A stretch of 64,000 nt of DNA from JAKPAM01 sp047601745. Lineage in GTDB: Bacteria > Pseudomonadota > Gammaproteobacteria > Burkholderiales > Burkholderiaceae_E. The DNA lies in the NCBI GenBank assembly GCA_047601745.1, contig JASGIS010000001.1, positions 2,294,001-2,358,000 on the forward strand. The letters are read 5' to 3'. The translations under genes were made by a program, and so were the position numbers. Below the pieces are notes generated by a model, which had not been told where the DNA came from, searched no databases, and saw only the letters and a program-made list of their open reading frames with translations. This document shows, piece after piece, positions 7,597-16,062 of this stretch (its first letter is position 1; each line of letters opens with the position of its first letter).

Positions 7597-10500
7597 AAGG
7601 CACGCTCGGCACGATGAGTTTCAGTTGGGAATCGCCGGCCGCGATCAACTGTTGCGGCCCGACCGGAACGGTGTCGCCGTAGACGGTGTCGCCCACCATC
7701 AGTTGCAGCAGCCGCACCGCGTCGACGCCTTCGGTGTCCTCGATCAGCGCTGCCAGGTCCGACAGCCAGACCGCGGCGCCGAAGTCCCAGCCGCGGCCGT
7801 CGCGCCCGCCCGACAGCGGGTGCAGGAAGGCCGCGAGCCGGCCACGCACGCGCGCTTCGACCAGCCCGGCATCGTCGGCGACCAGCGGCAGGATCTCCGC
7901 GCGAACGCCGACCCGCACGTAGCTGGGGCTCGCGATCTGCAGGCCGTCGGCGACGCCGGCCGGCATCCGCCGGGCCAGGTAGGCGCGCACGGTATCGCGC
8001 AGGCCGGCCGAGGGCTGCGGCATCGCCTCTTGCGAATGGGGAATCAGCACCAGGCCGACGAAGCCGCGGCTGCCCGTCCCATCGGGCCCGGCGAGCGGCA
8101 GCGCGCGCGCCCGGGCCACCTCGGAAGAGGCGCTGCGGGCCAGCCATTCGAAGTCTTCCGCCGACACCGCACGGTCGCGGTTGCGGATCGCCTGCACGCC
8201 GCGGTCGCGCGCGCCGCGGAGCAGTTCGGCGGCGGCGCCCCCCTCCGCCGCGATGGGGTTGGTCACGCTCTGCACGAAACCGACGCCGCTGCGCAGTTCG
8301 CGGATCGTGCCGGCCGGCACGTTGCCCGCCACGCCGCCGCCGGTGGTGTAGCTCGCGACGATGGGGCAGCCCGCCGGCGGGATGAAGCCGGCCGTGCCCG
8401 GGAAGCGGAACACGCCTTCCGCCCGTTCGACGACGTAATGGCGGTCGTCGGGACCGGAGCGGTAGAAGTGCGGTTGCGGCCACCAGCGCACCCACACGGC
8501 GGTCGCGATCGTCGGGTCCTTGGGATCGGTTTCGAAACGCAGATCGGCCGCGGGCACGCCCGCCACGGCGGTCTGCCAGTCGTCGCCGCGGCCGGTCCAT
8601 TCGCGCACCTCGACCAGTTCGCCGACCAGCACCGCTACGCCGGGCAGTGCGGTGTCGAGCGCGCGGTCGAAGCCTGCCGCGTCCATCGCCGCCGGCGCGC
8701 CGACCTGCGCGCCGGCGGCGCGAACGATCGGCAGCACGAAGGTCTGGTCGGGATTGCCGTTGCTGATGCCCAGCGTATCCCGGCTCACGCGCTGGCCCTG
8801 CGCCGCCCAGGCCGCGTTGAGCCAGACGCCGCCCAGGCTCGCGACATGATCCTGGCTGGCAAGCCCGCTCTTGAGCCGCGCGCGGATGCGATACAGGGCA
8901 CCGCCCAGGCCTTCGCGAGGCACGGCATCGGGCGCGCCGACGAACTGGATCAGTCCGGTCTGGCGCAGGCCCAGCGTGGTGTCGCGCACCGACAGCTCGG
9001 TCCAGCCGCGTGCTCCCCAGTAGTCCCACGCATAAGGCTGCGGATCGCCGTCGGCGGCGGGCGCGCTCACCTGCGCGAGCAGGCTGACCAACGACGCGGG
9101 CGGCTGCGCGTCGAACCCGAAGTGCAGCGCGGGCGTGAGGTCGGACACCGGCCGGAACGGTGCGAACGGCCGGCGCGGCCAGCGCGCGTCCTCGCTGTGT
9201 TCGGTGAACGCGAAGTCGTTCTCGGCAACGCAGAAATCCAACGGCTGAGGATTGGTGAAGTAGCGGTAGTTGATGTCCAGCCGCGCGACGATGGGCGGCA
9301 TCAGTGTCGATGGCGTGCTGCCGACCACGTATCGGGTCGGGTCCGACGGGTCGGGCGTCACGCTGACCGAGATCGGCTGGCCGTAGTCGCCGCCGGCCAG
9401 GCGCAGCCGCAGCCAAAGCCGCGTGTCGGCATTGATCGCGGTGGCCGTCCAGTCCGGCGGCGCGGCGAACGACAGCGTGGCCATCGGCCGGCCGGTGCCG
9501 GGGTCGATGTCGGGCGCGGCGGTCAGCCCCTGGCTCGGATCCTTCAGTTCCTCGTTCGGTCCGAGCGCCGCCCAGCGCGAACCGTTGAAGTACTCGACCT
9601 TCATGGCCAGCGGCGCGCCCGCCACCCCCGGGCGCGTGAACACGATCCCGATCTCGACGCGCGCTCCGGGCCGCGAAAAGGCTTCCTGGCAGGCAATGTA
9701 GAACGCCGCGAACGGCGCGGGCTGCTCGCCGAAAGGATGGAAGTCCTTGCTGATGTCGAGCCTGGCGCCGTCGAGCAGGGCCTTGTCCGGCGCCAGGCCG
9801 TTCTTCGAAAAGCCGACGCGGGCGCGCACCACGTCGATTTCGGGCAGCGCGCCGGCGGCGTCGGCGCCGTCGGGGCGCAACGGCGGCAAGGCATCGGCCA
9901 GCGTGAGGTAATCGCCGGCGACGACGCGAGGCAGCGCCGCGTCCAGCAGCACGCGGCCGTCGCCGGTGCCCGCCACGGTGGCGCGGGTGCCGCCGTCGAT
10001 GGTGACGATGTCGCCGGGCAGGAACTCGCGCGAGCTTTCGACGGCGATCACGACGCGGCCCTTCGCGTCGGTGGTGGTGCCGGAAGCGGCGATGCGCGCG
10101 CCGGGCACCCGGCTGGACACGGTGGCGCGGATCCAGCAACTGGCGTGGCCGGCGACGGTGTCCTGCCCGGCATCGGGTCCGTACGACTTGGACAGCGTGA
10201 TCCGGCCGTCGCGGGTGAAGCGCTCGGTCGCGTCGTCGATCAGCAGCAGCGGCTGCCAGCCGTCGGTGCCCAGGTACTCCCAGTCGAGCAGCAGCGGGCG
10301 CGGCGGGGCGCCGTCCTTGCCGCCGCGGGCCGGCGCGAAGTCCACCGTCAGCACGATCTGCGCCGGGCCCGACAGGCGGAAGAACTCCCCGTGGCCGAGG
10401 TAGAGCCGGTGCGGAACGGGCGCCATCGCGTCGAACACCGCGAAGCCCGCGGCGGCGGCGGCGAGGTGGTCGGCGTAGGCGTCGGCCTCGGGATCTATCG

Positions 10501-11059
10501 AATACAGCGCGGCGAGCGAGCCGCGCATCGCGGTGAATTCCTGTTCGGTGAAGTACTCCGGCGCAGCCGGTGCCGGCGTCGCGCCGCCGTCGAGCGAGGG
10601 CGCGGGCGGTGGGAGCACGGCGGCCACGCGCGTGCCGGCCGCCACGGTGGCGTCGGTCGATGCGGTGGGCAGCAGCGTGAAGACCAGCGGCGCTCGCGCG
10701 GGCTGCGCCGGCAGCACGTTGGCGCCCAGTGATTGCAGGAAGTCGAGCTGCAGCCGCTGCGGCATCGCGTTCAGGCCATCGGCCTGGATCTCGAGGTAGC
10801 GCGCCGCGATGCGCATCAGCGCGCTGCCGGCGTCGCCGGCGGCTGTCCACTCGGGCACGTAGCCGGCGCGGTTGGCGGCCAGCGCCTGCGCGATCCGCGC
10901 GGCATCGCGCGCCTCGATCACCGGCGGGGGCAGCGCGCACGGCGCGAACGCCGTTCCGGCGACCGGCGTATCGCAGGTGCAATCGGCCGGGCCGTGGACG
11001 AGTGACGGCGCGCCGGTGCAGGCGGCGCAACGGCAGCCGGCCGAGGACGTACCGGTCAT
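7583..11059 (-). CDS. Large baseplate protein, Afp11-like
   Basis: 1158 residues from ATG 11059, which overlaps the gp25-like stop as ATGA. The size, the order gp25-Afp11-Afp12 and a C-terminal J-like part (GVQAIRNRDRAVSAEDFEWL, then ARARALPLAGPDG) fit the large baseplate wedge protein of eCIS. The first 45 residues are Cys-rich (GCRCAAC, DCTCD and AFAPC) and could bind a metal; I do not know this as a standard part of the family. Codon use and GC match the neighbours. Confidence 0.85.
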   Translation of the reverse strand: MTGTSSAGCRCAACTGAPSLVHGPADCTCDTPVAGTAFAPCALPPPVIEARDAARIAQALAANRAGYVPEWTAAGDAGSALMRIAARYLEIQADGLNAMPQRLQLDFLQSLGANVLPAQPARAPLVFTLLPTASTDATVAAGTRVAAVLPPPAPSLDGGATPAPAAPEYFTEQEFTAMRGSLAALYSIDPEADAYADHLAAAAAGFAVFDAMAPVPHRLYLGHGEFFRLSGPAQIVLTVDFAPARGGKDGAPPRPLLLDWEYLGTDGWQPLLLIDDATERFTRDGRITLSKSYGPDAGQDTVAGHASCWIRATVSSRVPGARIAASGTTTDAKGRVVIAVESSREFLPGDIVTIDGGTRATVAGTGDGRVLLDAALPRVVAGDYLTLADALPPLRPDGADAAGALPEIDVVRARVGFSKNGLAPDKALLDGARLDISKDFHPFGEQPAPFAAFYIACQEAFSRPGARVEIGIVFTRPGVAGAPLAMKVEYFNGSRWAALGPNEELKDPSQGLTAAPDIDPGTGRPMATLSFAAPPDWTATAINADTRLWLRLRLAGGDYGQPISVSVTPDPSDPTRYVVGSTPSTLMPPIVARLDINYRYFTNPQPLDFCVAENDFAFTEHSEDARWPRRPFAPFRPVSDLTPALHFGFDAQPPASLVSLLAQVSAPAADGDPQPYAWDYWGARGWTELSVRDTTLGLRQTGLIQFVGAPDAVPREGLGGALYRIRARLKSGLASQDHVASLGGVWLNAAWAAQGQRVSRDTLGISNGNPDQTFVLPIVRAAGAQVGAPAAMDAAGFDRALDTALPGVAVLVGELVEVREWTGRGDDWQTAVAGVPAADLRFETDPKDPTIATAVWVRWWPQPHFYRSGPDDRHYVVERAEGVFRFPGTAGFIPPAGCPIVASYTTGGGVAGNVPAGTIRELRSGVGFVQSVTNPIAAEGGAAAELLRGARDRGVQAIRNRDRAVSAEDFEWLARSASSEVARARALPLAGPDGTGSRGFVGLVLIPHSQEAMPQPSAGLRDTVRAYLARRMPAGVADGLQIASPSYVRVGVRAEILPLVADDAGLVEARVRGRLAAFLHPLSGGRDGRGWDFGAAVWLSDLAALIEDTEGVDAVRLLQLMVGDTVYGDTVPVGPQQLIAAGDSQLKLIVPSVPYALA

Positions 11060-11475
11060 GCGCGGGCTCCTTCCTGCAGGTAGAACGGGTACACCAGGTT
11101 GTAGAAGGTGTTGGTGGTGCGCACCCGGTAGCGGATGTCGATGTCCATGCGACCCTGCGGCGGGTCGGCCGTCACCGACACGCCGACGCTGTCGATGCGC
11201 GGCTCCCACAGCACCAGCGCCTGTTCCACGCGGTGGCGAGCGAGCGCCATGGTGTTCGTGTTGATCGGCTCGAAGGCCAGCGCGCGCAGGCCGGCGCCGA
11301 AGTCGGGACGCATGACGCGCTCGCCGGGGTCGGTGTCGAGGATGACGCGGATCGCCTGCGCGATGTCGTTCTCGTACTGCGCCATCGCGATCGCGCCGCC
11401 GGCGTCCACCGCCAACGGGAACGCGAAGCCGCGGCCGAGGAAAGCGCGCGGATCGGACGGTTCGGAGCGGGCCAT
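11056..11475 (-). CDS. gp25-like baseplate wedge protein, Afp9-like
   Basis: 140 residues. GGAGG sits 6 bases before ATG 11475 but directly against ATG 11481, so I chose 11475 (MARSEP). Features of the GPW/gp25 family are the early G-F-A-F-P-L motif, YENDIAQAIRVILDTDPGER, MRPDFGAGL and a beta-strand end (MDIDIRYRVR). This is the most conserved wedge component of contractile tails and helps start sheath assembly. Its stop overlaps the next start (ATGA). Confidence 0.93.
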   Translation of the reverse strand: MARSEPSDPRAFLGRGFAFPLAVDAGGAIAMAQYENDIAQAIRVILDTDPGERVMRPDFGAGLRALAFEPINTNTMALARHRVEQALVLWEPRIDSVGVSVTADPPQGRMDIDIRYRVRTTNTFYNLVYPFYLQEGARA

Positions 11476-11477
11476 GT

Positions 11478-11759
11478 TCATCCTCCGATCAGCACGTCGG
11501 GCGAGCCCGCGGCGATCAGCGCTCCGCAGCCGGCGAGGTCGGACTGGCGCGCCGCCGGCCGGCCGTTGATGAACACGGTGGTGCTGCCCTTGGAGATCGT
11601 GCTCGGCGGATGCGGTCCCGCCGGGGGCGGCAGCGCGCAAGCGTGCGGGTCGCCCTGGCGGGCCGCGGGCCGGTTGTTGATCAGCACGTCGATCGAGCAG
11701 GGGCCCGAGATCGCGCCGGGGTGGCTGGTGGGGTCGAGAAGGCGGGCGGCGGCCGGCAT
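11478..11759 (-). CDS. PAAR-repeat spike tip protein
   Basis: 93 residues, ATG 11759 with AAGGAG 7 bases upstream. It has two related halves: RLLDPTSHPGAI...NNRPAARQGDPHACALPP and STTVFINGRPAARQSDLAGC, with the Gly, His and Cys spacing of PAAR proteins. PAAR proteins form a metal-bound cone that sharpens the spike. It lies between the gp5-like and gp25-like genes, as in other eCIS clusters. Confidence 0.93.
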   Translation of the reverse strand: MPAAARLLDPTSHPGAISGPCSIDVLINNRPAARQGDPHACALPPPAGPHPPSTISKGSTTVFINGRPAARQSDLAGCGALIAAGSPDVLIGG

Positions 11760-11770
11760 GGCGAGCTCCT

Positions 11771-12442
11771 TCAGTTCAGCTTCACGGGGGCGCCCTTGAC
11801 CGCGCACGGGCCCGCCGCCGTCACGCTGGCGTTGCCGTCGGAGCTCAGGGTCAGCAGCATGTCGGCCGAGATCTCGATGACCGGCGCCGACAGCGTCAGC
11901 TTCGTGGCCGCGGTGATCGTCACGTCGCCCGCCTTGCCGATCTTCACGCTGGCCGTGGGCGTACTGAGCACGGCCTGCTCCGGGTCCAGCGTGACCGTCG
12001 ACTGCGTGTTGCTGGTCAGCGTCACGCTCTGCAGCAGCTCGTCGAACACGAGCTCGTGTCCCAGCGGGGTGCGGATCCTTCTCTTGTTGACGGGATCGGT
12101 CGGAGCGGTTGATGGCGGCCGGTCGATGCCGTTCCATGTCGAACCCAGCACGTACGGTTCCCGGACGTCGCCGTGGTTGAAGGCGACGAGCACCTCGGCA
12201 CCGATCTGCGGGATGAAGTACGTGCCGTGGCCCAGGCCCGCCATCGGCGTGGACAGGCGTGCCCACGGCATGTAGCCCGGCAGCCAGGGCAACTGCAGTT
12301 GAACCTTGGCCTCGCCGTTGCAGTCGACGCTGTCGATGACGGTCGCCGTCGTGACGCCGAACACCTTCTTGTCGGGCGGACCCGCGTGCGCGCCGGCACC
12401 GAAATCCTGCGTCCACCCGAACTTCACCGCTTCTTCTGCCAT
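11771..12442 (-). CDS. gp5/VgrG-like spike protein with OB-fold
   Basis: 223 residues. Residues about 25-105 match the phage baseplate V/gp5 OB-fold pattern (GVTTATVIDSVDCNGEAKVQ, then ARLSTPMAG, GTYFIPQIGAEVLVAFNHGD, PYVLGSTWNG). Residues about 130-223 are regular beta repeats (TSNTQSTVTLD, SVKIGKAGDVTITA, LSSDGNASVTAAG) that would form the triple-stranded spike. In Afp this function is fused with the gp27-like part; here the two halves are separate genes 20 bases apart. Confidence 0.92.
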   Translation of the reverse strand: MAEEAVKFGWTQDFGAGAHAGPPDKKVFGVTTATVIDSVDCNGEAKVQLQLPWLPGYMPWARLSTPMAGLGHGTYFIPQIGAEVLVAFNHGDVREPYVLGSTWNGIDRPPSTAPTDPVNKRRIRTPLGHELVFDELLQSVTLTSNTQSTVTLDPEQAVLSTPTASVKIGKAGDVTITAATKLTLSAPVIEISADMLLTLSSDGNASVTAAGPCAVKGAPVKLN

Positions 12443-12462
12443 GATCTCGCACTCCGTTGCGT

Positions 12463-13659
12463 TCAGAAACTCAGCCGAACGGGAATCGCCCCCTGGGCCG
12501 ACGGGGGGATCGAACCGAACCAGATTTCCTTGCGGGCCTCGAAGCGGGTGCGGAAGCCGCCGCCGTCGATCGAATGCGTGACACCCGTGGCCCGATACAG
12601 ACCACCGAACTCCTTACCCACGCCTTCGATGCGCAGCACGTTTCCGGCGCGGATGTTCGGATCGCCGATGACGGTGCCGCTGGCGGTCAGGCGCTTGTTC
12701 AGGCGCGGGATCAGCTCGGCGACGAGCTTGCGCGGGATCGAGGTCAGCGTGAGCGGCTCTTCGATCATGTAGTCGCCCGGCGTCATGCCGATCGGCACCA
12801 CGCCCGGATAGACGCCCAGCTTCAGGCTCATGCGATCCCAGTCGAAGCCCAGCGTTACCGCGAACGTCATCTTGATCGCGGGCACCCAGACGAAGCCGCC
12901 GACCGAGAGGATCTGGCCGACGGTGGACACGCGCGGCGCGAAGTCGATCAGCGACCTGCCGTAGCCGAACGTGAAGTCGGTGGACAGGTTGTCCAGCGAT
13001 GACGTGAAACGCAGCAGGCGCCCGCCGACGGCACCGTCGTGCTCGACCAGCACGTCCCAGCCGTTCTCGCCCGCGATGCGGTTCAGGAAGTCGTAGTCGC
13101 TCTCGTTGGCCTGCTTGCGGATGACCTTCTGCGCCGACACCGGGTCGGTGACCGCGACGAAGGTGTCGACGCCGCCGAGGATGATGGACAGCGCGGCACC
13201 GACCGGGTCGAACACCGGCAGCAGCAGGTTCTCGAGCGTCACGATGCTGGCCGTGGCGATGTCGGGCAACGGCAGATTGCCGGGGCAGGGCAGCGGGATC
13301 GCGAACCAGCGCACCTTCCTGCCGTCGCGCATCGAGCGGCGGCGGTCGTGCGCGGTCAGCGTCATCGTCGGCATGCCGTCGCTGGAGAAGCTGGCGCCAT
13401 GCGCGACCACCTCGCCGTCGAACACCTGCACCAGCGGGTCCGGCGCGTAGCCGAGCTTCAGCGAGATGCCGGTGTCGAGCGCGAACAGATCGTGGTCCAG
13501 CCAGCGCAGCTTCTCGTTGGCGATCGTGATCTCGAGCTCGTCCAGCCCTTCGTAGCCGGTGTGGCAACGCACGGCCTGGATCGAGGCGCGCAGCTCGGCC
13601 GGCACCGGCTGACCGCCGATGAACAGCGCGAACTCGGGGGCGAAGCGGGCGCGGTCCAT
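12463..13659 (-). CDS. gp27-like spike hub protein (VgrG N-terminal half)
   Basis: 398 residues from ATG 13659, in a TGATG stop/start overlap with the LysM gene. The pattern resembles phage GPD/gp27 hub proteins: ELEITIANEKLRWLDHDLFA, LKLGYAPDPLVQVFDGEV, MPTMTLTAHDRR, and later SDYDFLNRIAGENGWDVLVE, which is highly characteristic. The C-terminal end (VLRIEGVGKEFGGLYRATG, then THSIDGGGFRTRFEARKE) is also typical. It forms the trimeric base between tube and spike. Confidence 0.92.
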   Translation of the reverse strand: MDRARFAPEFALFIGGQPVPAELRASIQAVRCHTGYEGLDELEITIANEKLRWLDHDLFALDTGISLKLGYAPDPLVQVFDGEVVAHGASFSSDGMPTMTLTAHDRRRSMRDGRKVRWFAIPLPCPGNLPLPDIATASIVTLENLLLPVFDPVGAALSIILGGVDTFVAVTDPVSAQKVIRKQANESDYDFLNRIAGENGWDVLVEHDGAVGGRLLRFTSSLDNLSTDFTFGYGRSLIDFAPRVSTVGQILSVGGFVWVPAIKMTFAVTLGFDWDRMSLKLGVYPGVVPIGMTPGDYMIEEPLTLTSIPRKLVAELIPRLNKRLTASGTVIGDPNIRAGNVLRIEGVGKEFGGLYRATGVTHSIDGGGFRTRFEARKEIWFGSIPPSAQGAIPVRLSF

Positions 13660-14345
13660 CACTCGTAGACCTTTCCGGAATCGGGGTCGCGGTAGGGCAG
13701 GTTGGGCAGCAGCAGCGCCAGGCCCGGGCTCAGCTCGCGCGCGCGCCGCAATCGATTGGCGATGGCGATCACACGCCATAAGCGCGGGTCGCCGTATTCG
13801 ATCCCGGCGATCGCCGATAGCGTCTCGCCCTGCGTGACGACGTGACGCTTCGAGTAATCGCTCGTCTCGCGCTTGACCTCCTTGGCCTCGAGGTCGATGT
13901 TGCGGTACTCGCTGAAGCTGACGTTCAGTCGCGCGCGCACCGGCTTGCCGTCCGGCAGGAACATCGTGTACTTCTGCGTCGCGCGGGACAATACGCAGGT
14001 GAAGGCCAACGAGCCCCACGTGAACAGCAGGACCGGCGGTGCGTGGGTCGCGGGGGCGATCGACATCAGGTCCGTGATCCGCGCCACCAGTACGCGCACG
14101 TCGGATCGAGCGGCGTTGACCTCGGTACTGCCGACCTTGTGCTGCTCGTAGCTGTCCAGGAACAGCTCCATGTCCAGCGTCTGCAGGCTGCCGTTGACGA
14201 ACTGCAGGATCGGCGCGGACAGCCCCGGAATCGCGGCCTGCGCATAGTGGATGTCGCGCTGGAGGGTGTATTCCTCCGGATTGAACTGCACCGGGATCCT
14301 GACCCCGGTGACGGTATTCGTGATGACGGCTTTTTCGAGCGGCAT
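13659..14345 (-). CDS. LysM-containing tube-spike adaptor, Afp7-like
   Basis: 228 residues, ATG 14345. Residues 1-150 are the CIS tube-adaptor type (RIPVQFNPEEYTLQRDIHYA, LQTLDMELFLDSYE, LLFTWGSLAFTCVLSRATQK, ARLNVSFSEYRNID). Residues about 165-215 are a LysM domain (RHVVTQGETLSAIAGIEYGD, LWRVIAIANRL). Known relatives (T4 gp53-like/Afp7) connect the tube to the spike hub. No good Shine-Dalgarno site is seen, so coupling from the gene that ends 2 bases upstream is likely. Confidence 0.93.
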   Translation of the reverse strand: MPLEKAVITNTVTGVRIPVQFNPEEYTLQRDIHYAQAAIPGLSAPILQFVNGSLQTLDMELFLDSYEQHKVGSTEVNAARSDVRVLVARITDLMSIAPATHAPPVLLFTWGSLAFTCVLSRATQKYTMFLPDGKPVRARLNVSFSEYRNIDLEAKEVKRETSDYSKRHVVTQGETLSAIAGIEYGDPRLWRVIAIANRLRRARELSPGLALLLPNLPYRDPDSGKVYE

Positions 14346-14347
14346 GA

Positions 14348-15022
14348 TCAGATCCGCCCCGTGCGTTCGCGGTACGAAAGAACGCGTTGGTCCAGCAGGC
14401 GGATCACGTGTTCGGTGACGCGCGAGAGTTCCTGCGCGGGCAGTGCGAACGCGTCCGCGCCGCGTCCGGCGGGCCGTGGTGGCGCCGGCGCACGAGCGGG
14501 CTCGGCCATCGGTGGTTCCGCATCGCGCCGCGCCGGGGCGACGTCGGCGCGGGCTGCCGGCGAAAGGCCGCGCGCCAGCGTCATCGGTACGCGCCGGGGC
14601 GCGGCGGGACGAAGGTCTCGCGGCGCGTGCTCGACGCGCGAGAAAGTCCGTATCGTGTTCGTCACGGGCGCCGTCACGCGCTGCAGCCGCAGCGTCGTGA
14701 GCAAGCGAGTCGTGCTCGCCGGCGACGCGTGATGCGCGTGCAGCGGCGGGCGTCCGAACGAACGCACATCGACGCGCGTGATGAGGGTGCCGCGCGGTAC
14801 CGCGGCTTCCGTGCGCGCGCGCATGCCATCGTGTCCTCGCACGCCGCACGTCATCAGCCGGGTCCACGCGCGCAGGCGGCGCATCGTGCGCATCGCGGGC
14901 GTCATGCGTGCGGCGACCGCGCCGCGTCGCAGACCGGCGACGAACGCGGCGTGGCGCGGCAGCTCGCGACGGGGCAACGGGCGACGGCGCGGGAGCGGAC
15001 GCGACGGCGGGACGTGCGTCAT
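14348..15022 (-). CDS. Arg-rich eCIS-cluster protein of unknown function
   Basis: 224 residues, strongly basic and low in complexity for the first 180, then a conserved-looking tail (ELSRVTEHVIRLLDQRVLSY followed by RERTGRI). I recall proteins at this position in eCIS clusters that share only such a C-terminal helix motif, so a small interaction module on a disordered basic arm is likely. The start (ATG 15022) lies 4 bases after the stop of the DUF6760 gene. No function is assigned. Confidence 0.75.
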   Translation of the reverse strand: MTHVPPSRPLPRRRPLPRRELPRHAAFVAGLRRGAVAARMTPAMRTMRRLRAWTRLMTCGVRGHDGMRARTEAAVPRGTLITRVDVRSFGRPPLHAHHASPASTTRLLTTLRLQRVTAPVTNTIRTFSRVEHAPRDLRPAAPRRVPMTLARGLSPAARADVAPARRDAEPPMAEPARAPAPPRPAGRGADAFALPAQELSRVTEHVIRLLDQRVLSYRERTGRI

Positions 15023-15026
15023 GGCG

Positions 15027-15248
15027 TCATTCCTCGCTCGCGCGCTCGTTCAGCGCGCTGATCTGCGCGACCCAGTCGCGACGGTCCCGGTGTTCGAGGC
15101 GCATGATCTGGTTCATCGGCCAATGGAAGTGGTAAGCGATGAAGGCCACCTCCTCGTTCAGTTGATCGAGGGGGTAGCCGGCAACTCCCCCGGGCGGGCG
15201 CTCCCGTTCGCGTGCGCCGCTTCGGCGGCACCGAGCGCCTTGCCGCAA
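15027..15248 (-). CDS. DUF6760-like small eCIS protein
   Basis: About 73 residues. The core YPLDQLNEEVAFIAYHFHWP plus MNQIMRLEHRDRRDWV is the signature I associate with DUF6760, a small helical protein found between tail-assembly and LysM genes in eCIS clusters. The only in-frame start-like codon before the core is TTG 15248, which makes the gene overlap the upstream gene by 91 bases in another frame. The true start may be nearer the core through an unusual codon. Confidence 0.75.
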   Translation of the reverse strand: MRQGARCRRSGARERERPPGGVAGYPLDQLNEEVAFIAYHFHWPMNQIMRLEHRDRRDWVAQISALNERASEE

Positions 15249-15559
15249 TGCGGACAGGCGGCGACGTCGTCGTGCAACTGATTGACGCGGTTGTAGAGTT
15301 CCTGCAGGTAGTTCAGGTCGGTGGCGAACAGGCCCTCGACGATCTTCGGGTTGATCACCGGCAGGTTGCCCAGCCGCGTGACCACGCGGGACAGCAGGAT
15401 CACGATCAGGTAGGCCTCGTTCTGCTGCACGCGCGGATCACGCAGCGGCAGGATCTCGTCGGCCGCGGTCGCCCGGCGCATCACGCCTTCGCGATGCAGC
15501 GCGCCGTCCTCGTCGAGAAAACCGCAGGGCAGCCTGAATTCGAATTCGGTCCGGAACAT
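15158..15559 (-). CDS. Tail-assembly-chaperone-like protein with C-terminal CxxC
   Basis: 133 residues, ATG 15559 with GAGGA 6 bases upstream. The pattern RTEFEFRLPCGFLDEDGALH, GVMRRATAADEILPLRDPRV, AYLIVILLSRVVTRLGNLP, then NYLQELYNRVN resembles phage Mu gp41-type tail assembly proteins. The end adds CPHCGKALGA, a possible half zinc knuckle. It follows the tube gene by 32 bases. The role in tube length or assembly is inferred from the family and position. Confidence 0.8.
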   Translation of the reverse strand: MFRTEFEFRLPCGFLDEDGALHREGVMRRATAADEILPLRDPRVQQNEAYLIVILLSRVVTRLGNLPVINPKIVEGLFATDLNYLQELYNRVNQLHDDVAACPHCGKALGAAEAAHANGSARPGELPATPSIN

Positions 15560-15591
15560 GACGACTCCTCGGGGGTTAGGGGATCGCGCGC

Positions 15592-16026
15592 TCAGGCGCG
15601 GACCAGCCCTTCGTGCGCGATCTCCAACGACTCGATGGCGATGTCGTTGGACTCGGCGCTGAACGACGGGCCCGTCCACTTGCTGGGCCATGCGCTGAAG
15701 AAGTTCCAGCGCGCCTTTTCCTGGCCCTGGCGGTCCAGCAGCACGATCGAGCCGTTCTTGCGCGCGGCCGCCGCGTCGCCGCTGGCCCACTGGCGGTGCC
15801 AGTCGTACAGATCGGTGTCGTCGCTCATGCCCCACTTGAGCGTGATGTTGGAGAACTTCAGTTGGCCGGGCAGCTTGCGGTTGACGATGTTCTCGCCGCC
15901 CTCGCGGTACTCGATCACGTTGATCGAAGAATCCAGGCCGCCGGCCTCGCGGAAGGCGGCGCGGACGATGCCGTCGATTTCCACGAGGAAGTTGAAGTTG
16001 ATGAGCGGGTCCTTGCGGGTCGCCAT
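15592..16026 (-). CDS. Inner tube protein, gp19/Hcp-like
   Basis: 144 residues, ATG 16026 behind GGAG. The start RKDPLINFNFLVEIDG, then GLDSSINVIEYREGGEN, LPGQLKFSNITLKWGM, then DLYDWHRQW is the T4 gp19-like tube signature. Many stacked hexamers make the tube that the sheath drives out. It is the only tube gene visible; Afp/PVC-type clusters usually have two or more. It lies 36 bases downstream of the sheath gene. Confidence 0.95.
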   Translation of the reverse strand: MATRKDPLINFNFLVEIDGIVRAAFREAGGLDSSINVIEYREGGENIVNRKLPGQLKFSNITLKWGMSDDTDLYDWHRQWASGDAAAARKNGSIVLLDRQGQEKARWNFFSAWPSKWTGPSFSAESNDIAIESLEIAHEGLVRA

Positions 16027-16062
16027 GGCGTGCTCCGTTGAAGTGCGTTGTCGGGGGAACGG

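Noticed and set aside
7433..10732. 1099-residue open frame on the plus strand opposite the baseplate genes
   Set aside because: It is antisense to a clearly homologous baseplate gene. Its text is low-complexity Arg/Ala/Gly and matches no family; GC-rich codon bias leaves such frames open.
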